From Beijerinckiaceae bacterium (GTDB taxonomy: Bacteria > Pseudomonadota > Alphaproteobacteria > Rhizobiales > Beijerinckiaceae), in contig CANHAW010000032.1 of assembly GCA_947458675.1 (NCBI GenBank), positions 1 to 11,123 on the forward strand: DNA of 11,123 nucleotides, read 5' to 3'. Positions 7,590 to 11,123 of the stretch are shown here, in pieces. The notes beneath the pieces are model-generated. The model was not told the origin of the DNA. It was given only the letters and a program-made list of their open reading frames with translations, and ran no database searches. Position 1 is the stretch's first letter, and each line of letters begins with the position of its first letter. A program made the position numbers and the translations under genes.

Positions 7590-8456
7590 ATGGCAAAAGT
7601 ATCTTTTCTCGGCCTCGGCGTGATGGGCTTTCCGATGGCCGGGCATCTGGCGGCCAAGGGCCATGAGGTCTGCGTCTATAATCGCAACCCGGCCAAGGCA
7701 CAGGCCTGGCTCGCCAAACACAAGGGGCGCTCCGCCGCCACGCCGGCAGCCGCCGCCGAGGGCGCGGAAATCGTTTTCGCCTGTGTCGGCAATGATGACG
7801 ATCTGCGCGCTGTCACGACCGGCGCGGATGGCGCTTTTGCCGGCATGAAGAGCGGCGCTATTTTCGTCGATCACACGACCGCCTCCGCCGATGTCGCGCG
7901 CGAATTGCACGCGCTGGCCAAGGCCAAGGGCGTGGGCTTCATCGATGCGCCGGTCTCGGGCGGACAGGCGGGGGCCGAAAACGGCATTCTCACCGTCATG
8001 TGCGGCGGCGAAGCTGATGTTTACGCAAAGGTCGAGCCGGTCATCGCGGCCTTTGCCCGATCCTGCCGTCTGATGGGCGCATCGGGTGCGGGACAGCTGA
8101 CGAAAATGGTCAATCAGATCTGCATTGCCGGTCTTGTGCAGGGGCTCTCGGAAGGCCTGCATTTCGCCCAGAAAGCAGGGCTCGATCCGGTTGCCGTCGT
8201 CGAAGTGATTTCGAAAGGCGCGGCGCAAAGCTGGCAGATGGAAAACCGCACGGCGACAATGGTCGCCGACAAATTCGACTTCGGCTTTGCGGTGGACTGG
8301 ATGCGCAAGGATCTGTCCATCTGCCTGTCGGAAGCGCGGCGCAATGGAGCCAACCTGCCCGTCACAGCACTGGTCGATCAATTCTATTCCGAAGTGCAGA
8401 AAATGGGCGGCGGGCGCTGGGATACATCCTCGCTGATGAAGCGCCTCAATCGCTGA
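7590..8456 (+). CDS. NAD(P)-dependent beta-hydroxyacid dehydrogenase (3-hydroxyisobutyrate dehydrogenase / glyoxylate-succinic semialdehyde reductase family)
   Basis: This 288-residue cytoplasmic oxidoreductase has the normal family length. The N-terminal Rossmann domain has GLGVMGFPMAGHL (8-20). Asn31-Arg32 after the second strand (VYNRN) is as in NADP-preferring glyoxylate/semialdehyde reductases, whereas an acidic residue there would favour NAD. The substrate signature DAPVSGGQAGAENG (119-132), the catalytic Lys172 in GQLTKMVNQ and Lys240-Asp241 (KDLSICL) are all present, so it should be active. The exact substrate (3-hydroxyisobutyrate, tartronate semialdehyde, glyoxylate or succinic semialdehyde) cannot be fixed. 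The start at 7590 is chosen over 7524 because the Rossmann fold begins at once and GAGGGAG lies upstream. It is divergent from the TRAP binding-protein gene across 257 bp, which allows shared regulation. Confidence 0.92.
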   Translation: MAKVSFLGLGVMGFPMAGHLAAKGHEVCVYNRNPAKAQAWLAKHKGRSAATPAAAAEGAEIVFACVGNDDDLRAVTTGADGAFAGMKSGAIFVDHTTASADVARELHALAKAKGVGFIDAPVSGGQAGAENGILTVMCGGEADVYAKVEPVIAAFARSCRLMGASGAGQLTKMVNQICIAGLVQGLSEGLHFAQKAGLDPVAVVEVISKGAAQSWQMENRTATMVADKFDFGFAVDWMRKDLSICLSEARRNGANLPVTALVDQFYSEVQKMGGGRWDTSSLMKRLNR

Positions 8457-8477
8457 CAGGGCGCAAAGCGCGGGCGG

Positions 8478-8508
8478 AAGATCGGCCTCAAAGCACGGGG
8501 CCGCTCTT
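8478..8508 (+). terminator. Imperfect hairpin, possible terminator of the dehydrogenase gene
   Basis: The 12-base arms 8478-8489 and 8497-8508 (AAGATCGGCCTC and GGGGCCGCTCTT) pair with one mismatch and one G-U pair around a 7-base loop, 21 bases after the stop codon. The T tail is poor, so termination is plausible but not certain. Confidence 0.45.
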
Positions 8509-8611
8509 CTGCACGATCCGGCAAAGGCCGATGGCCGACTGAGATTCACGAGCGAGGGTTAACGCGCCAAGCCTTATCGACCGGGCCAAAGGCCGCGCAA
8601 TGGCGCCAAAA

Positions 8612-8641
8612 CGAGGCTTCTCAAAAAGCCAAAGAGCCTCG
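8612..8641. repeat. Bulged inverted repeat upstream of the kinase
   Basis: CGAGGC-T-TCT (8612-8621) pairs with AGA-GCCTCG (8633-8641), giving nine pairs with one bulged base around an 11-base loop. It directly abuts a consensus TTGACA hexamer, so it may be an operator or the end of an upstream transcript. Confidence 0.4.
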
Positions 8642-8642
8642 A

Positions 8643-8671
8643 TTGACAGGCATTTTGGATCTTTTTGACGC
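8643..8671 (+). promoter_or_regulatory. Possible promoter of the histidine kinase
   Basis: TTGACA (8643-8648) is a perfect -35 hexamer in the 348-bp gap before the kinase. The 17-bp position downstream (TGACGC, 8666-8671) is a poor -10, so only the -35 is convincing. The leader to the kinase start would be about 130 bases. Confidence 0.25.
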
Positions 8672-8804
8672 TTCGGCAGCGCGCTTCGCAGCCTCTCAGA
8701 TGCAGAGCGGAAAAGCTTAAAACTGCTCATTCCGTGAAAGAAAGCCGTTAAACTTTCCCCTTCATCTTGGGCCTCATGTTCTGGACCATCCAGTTGCGTG
8801 CGTC

Positions 8805-10307
8805 ATGAGTGAAGCTTCAGCCAAAGGAAAGAGCCCCCGTTTTGCCGGCACCACATTGGGCCGGCTGAACGCGCGTCCGCGCTTTGGCACATCTGGCACC
8901 GGCAACCGCGCTTTCGATCTCGAACTTTTGCGGCTCTTTGCCCAAAGCCGCATGGCCTCCGTGCCGGCGCTCGCCTCCATTGCATTGCTCGTCGCCATTA
9001 TGGCGATCATCTGGGCCGATCCGGTGGATGTTCTGGTCTGGCTGGGTCTTGCCTGGGCCTGCCAGCTCATTTCCTTCAAGGCGGCAAAGCAGCTCGTCGC
9101 CTGTCGCGAGGCCGATGTCATCGTCGCCATCTGGCGGCGCCGCTTCATTGCAACGGAAGCCTGCCAAGGCCTGATCTGGGCCATTCTGCCGGTACTCTTC
9201 CTCGATGCGACAAATGACAATGCCCGCATCTTCGTGCTCTTCGTGCTGATGCTGATTTCGGCGCTCATGTCGCTTGTCTCGGCAACGCTGCCGCTGGCCG
9301 TCTATGCGGGCCTCGCGCCCATGACGATTGCCGTCATCCTCCACATGCATCCGATCTGGCAGGAACAGACATGGCCGGTGGCGATCATTGCCAGCGGTGC
9401 GCAATTCTTTTTCATCCTGCTGGCGCGACGCCTTTATGCAACCAGCGTCTCGAGCCTTTCCTTCCGGCTCGAAAAAGACATGCTGATCGCCGAGCTTGAA
9501 GAGGCCAAGGCCAATTCCGATGAAGCGCGCGAACGGGCCGAGGAAGCCAATCTCGCCAAATCGCGTTTTCTGGCGACCATGAGCCATGAATTGCGCACGC
9601 CGCTCAATGCCATTCTCGGCTTTTCCGAAGTGATGAAGGGCGAGCTTTTCGGCCCGCATGGCGTGGCCGCCTACAAGGAATATTCCAACGACATCCATGC
9701 CAGCGGCCAGCATCTCTTGATGCTCATCAATGAGATTCTCGATCTCTCGCGCGTTGAGGCCGGGCGTTACGAATTACGCGAAGAGCCTGTCTCTCTCGCC
9801 CATGTCGTCGAAGATTGCCTGCATATTCTGTCGCTGCGCGCGCAAAAGCGCGGCATCGTCATTGCCGAAGCAATCGAAGGCGAATTGCCGCGCTTGTGGG
9901 GGGATGAGCGCGCGCTTCGCCAGATCACGCTCAATCTGCTGACCAATGCGATCAAATTCACACCGCCGGGCGGAAATGTCTCGCTCAAATGCGGCTGGAC
10001 GCAATCGGGCGGACAATATTTGTCGATCCGCGACACGGGACCGGGCATTCCCGCGCATGAAATCCCGGTCGTTCTGTCATCTTTCGGGCGCGGTTCGCTG
10101 GCGCAGAAAAATGCTGAAGAAGGCTCGGGTCTTGGCCTGCCCATCGTCAAGGGGCTCGTCGATCTGCATGGCGGCACATTCACCATCGATTCCGAGCCAC
10201 GCCGCGGCACGGAAGTGACTGTCATCTTCCCCGCTGAACGCGTCATTGCAGCACTCGCGCCCATCGACATGTCGCCCGATCATCGCGACGTGCGCGCAGC
10301 TGCCTGA
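8805..10307 (+). CDS. Membrane sensor histidine kinase with PleC/DivJ/PdhS-like core
   Basis: This 500-residue inner-membrane kinase should autophosphorylate and pass phosphate to a response regulator. After a basic cytoplasmic N-tail of about 50 residues come about six membrane segments (51-208) forming an unclassified sensor. A coiled-coil linker follows (about 218-250, EEAKANSDEARERAEEANLAK). The HisKA domain has the phosphorylated His261 in SHELRTPLNAILGFSEVM. The ATPase domain has all boxes: Asn377/Asn381, Asp410 in DTGPGIP, the F-box SSFGRG and GSGLGL (440-445). FGPHG...YKEYSNDIHASGQHLL and GSGLGLPIVKGLVDLHGG resemble the alphaproteobacterial PleC/DivJ/PdhS cell-cycle kinases, which act on DivK/PleD. 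Whether this one does is inference. No receiver domain and no adjacent regulator are seen, so it is an orphan kinase. The start at 8805 has no clear ribosome site; membrane topology does not depend on it. Confidence 0.92.
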   Translation: MSEASAKGKSPRFAGTTLGRLNARPRFGTSGTGNRAFDLELLRLFAQSRMASVPALASIALLVAIMAIIWADPVDVLVWLGLAWACQLISFKAAKQLVACREADVIVAIWRRRFIATEACQGLIWAILPVLFLDATNDNARIFVLFVLMLISALMSLVSATLPLAVYAGLAPMTIAVILHMHPIWQEQTWPVAIIASGAQFFFILLARRLYATSVSSLSFRLEKDMLIAELEEAKANSDEARERAEEANLAKSRFLATMSHELRTPLNAILGFSEVMKGELFGPHGVAAYKEYSNDIHASGQHLLMLINEILDLSRVEAGRYELREEPVSLAHVVEDCLHILSLRAQKRGIVIAEAIEGELPRLWGDERALRQITLNLLTNAIKFTPPGGNVSLKCGWTQSGGQYLSIRDTGPGIPAHEIPVVLSSFGRGSLAQKNAEEGSGLGLPIVKGLVDLHGGTFTIDSEPRRGTEVTVIFPAERVIAALAPIDMSPDHRDVRAAA

Positions 10308-10387
10308 GCCCTTCAAGCGCAGCTCACGACTGGCTTTCGCCGGGCGAGCGATTATGGTGGGCCTGACAGACGCTGGAACCGGATGAC

Positions 10388-11123
10388 ATGAAACGCTTCA
10401 TTGCGCCCCTCTGCCTTGCCCTCGCCTTGGCTCATCCGTTGACGCTGGCCGCACAACCGTCAGCACCTGCAGCACCGCCACCAGTCCAAGGCGGCGAACG
10501 TCTGCGCCCCCTGCCCGCCAATGCCACGACCAAGCACAGCATTGATCTGGGCGGGCGCAAGATAAGCTTTAGCGCGACAGCAGGAGCCATCCGGCTGTTC
10601 GATGCGCAGCAGGGCAGTCCGCAGGCCGATATTGCCTTCATCGCCTTTGCGCGCGACGAGATGAATCCTGCGCAACGGCCGGTGACTTTCGTTTTTAATG
10701 GTGGGCCTGGCTATGCATCGGCATGGCTCAATCTCGGCGCGCTGGGACCATGGCGCCTGCCGATGGATGCAGCCTCTGCCATTCCCTCCGCCTCGCCGGT
10801 GACGCGCGACAATCCTGAGACATGGCTCGAATTCACCGATCTTGTTTTCATCGATCCGCCGACAACCGGCTATAGCCGCATTCACGGCGGCGACGATCTG
10901 CGCCGCCGTTTCTTCAGCGTCGATGGCGATATCGATGTGAATGCCGCCGCGATCCGCCGCTGGATCGAGGAAAATGGCCGCATGGCCTCGCCCAAATATA
11001 TTGCGGGCGAAAGCTATGGCGGCTTTCGCGCGCCGCGTCTCGCCCATGCGCTGCAAACAGATCAGGGCTATGGCGTGTCCGGCCTTGTGCTGATTTCGCC
11101 AGTGCTTGATTTTTCGCGCTTCA
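10388..11123 (+). CDS. Secreted S10 serine carboxypeptidase-like protein, 3' end outside the window
   Basis: The frame is open from ATG 10388 to the right edge, giving 245 residues of a gene that continues. A Sec signal peptide covers about residues 1-22 (MKRFIAPLCLALALAHPLTLAA), followed by an Ala/Pro-rich linker. S10 hallmarks are clear: FVFNGGPGYAS (101-111), matching the oxyanion-hole NGGPG motif; FIDPPTTGYS (154-163), matching the usual D-x-P-x-G-x-G-F/Y-S; and the nucleophile Ser209 in GESYGG. The catalytic Asp and His would lie beyond the window. The expected role is removal of C-terminal residues from peptides in the periplasm or outside the cell. The Sec signal fits that location. 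It follows the kinase by 80 bp on the same strand with no clear terminator between, so co-transcription is possible. The ribosome site is weak (GGA 5 bases upstream). Confidence 0.9.
   Translation, partial: MKRFIAPLCLALALAHPLTLAAQPSAPAAPPPVQGGERLRPLPANATTKHSIDLGGRKISFSATAGAIRLFDAQQGSPQADIAFIAFARDEMNPAQRPVTFVFNGGPGYASAWLNLGALGPWRLPMDAASAIPSASPVTRDNPETWLEFTDLVFIDPPTTGYSRIHGGDDLRRRFFSVDGDIDVNAAAIRRWIEENGRMASPKYIAGESYGGFRAPRLAHALQTDQGYGVSGLVLISPVLDFSRF

Larger units (their letters stand above)
8457..8804. other. 348-bp intergenic region between dehydrogenase and kinase
   Basis: No supported gene is seen here. The region contains a terminator-like hairpin at 8478-8508, a second bulged hairpin at 8612-8641, and a perfect -35 hexamer TTGACA at 8643-8648 without a convincing -10. 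An 80-codon frame on the - strand (8488-8730) lacks a usable ribosome site and recognisable features. Confidence 0.6.

Noticed and set aside
8488..8730. 80-codon - strand frame in the gap before the kinase
   Set aside because: GGA touches the ATG directly, so there is no usable ribosome site; no domain, and the composition is basic and unremarkable. Not excluded, but unsupported.

Overview
The window looks like a chromosomal stretch of an alphaproteobacterium, probably of the Hyphomicrobiales or a relative. This rests on high-GC codon use in most genes, a histidine kinase with a PleC/DivJ/PdhS-like core, a Tat-exported TakP-like TRAP binding protein and the overall gene mix. No single marker proves the genus.

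Left part (1-867): a gene of lower-GC style and unknown function enters from the left edge and ends at 628. On the opposite strand, between it and a tRNA-Val(CAC) gene (793-867), lies a 31-codon relic. Its first 14 residues (MASIRRHRGKWQVR) look like the start of a tyrosine recombinase (phage/island integrase), and it keeps a ribosome binding site. tRNA 3' end followed by an integrase start on the same strand is the standard layout of a tRNA-integrated element, so this is probably the scar or edge of a genomic island. The unknown gene would be its cargo.

Housekeeping part (868-4112): a secreted L,D-transpeptidase (cell-wall cross-linking) converges on a small two-CxxC zinc-ribbon protein, with one bidirectional terminator between them. 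Then comes moaA (first step of molybdenum cofactor synthesis). A perfect 16-bp palindrome sits between its likely -35 and -10 elements, and the gene may be leaderless. moaA overlaps a DMT/EamA-family permease gene by 4 bases.

TRAP transporter part (4203-7332): small (DctQ) and large (DctM) permease genes on + converge on the binding-protein gene on -, again with a shared terminator. The binding protein resembles TakP, which suggests uptake of alpha-keto acids or similar organic acids from the periplasm. Divergent from it is a beta-hydroxyacid dehydrogenase (3-hydroxyisobutyrate/tartronate-semialdehyde/glyoxylate reductase family), which could act on related small acids.

Right part (8457-11123): a 348-bp intergenic stretch with two hairpins, then an orphan six-membrane-segment sensor histidine kinase. 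Last is the beginning of a secreted S10 serine carboxypeptidase-like gene that runs off the right edge.

The most noteworthy signals are the integrase relic next to the tRNA, the palindrome in the moaA promoter, and the split convergent TRAP locus. I see no CRISPR array, intact transposase, or convincing wholly new system.
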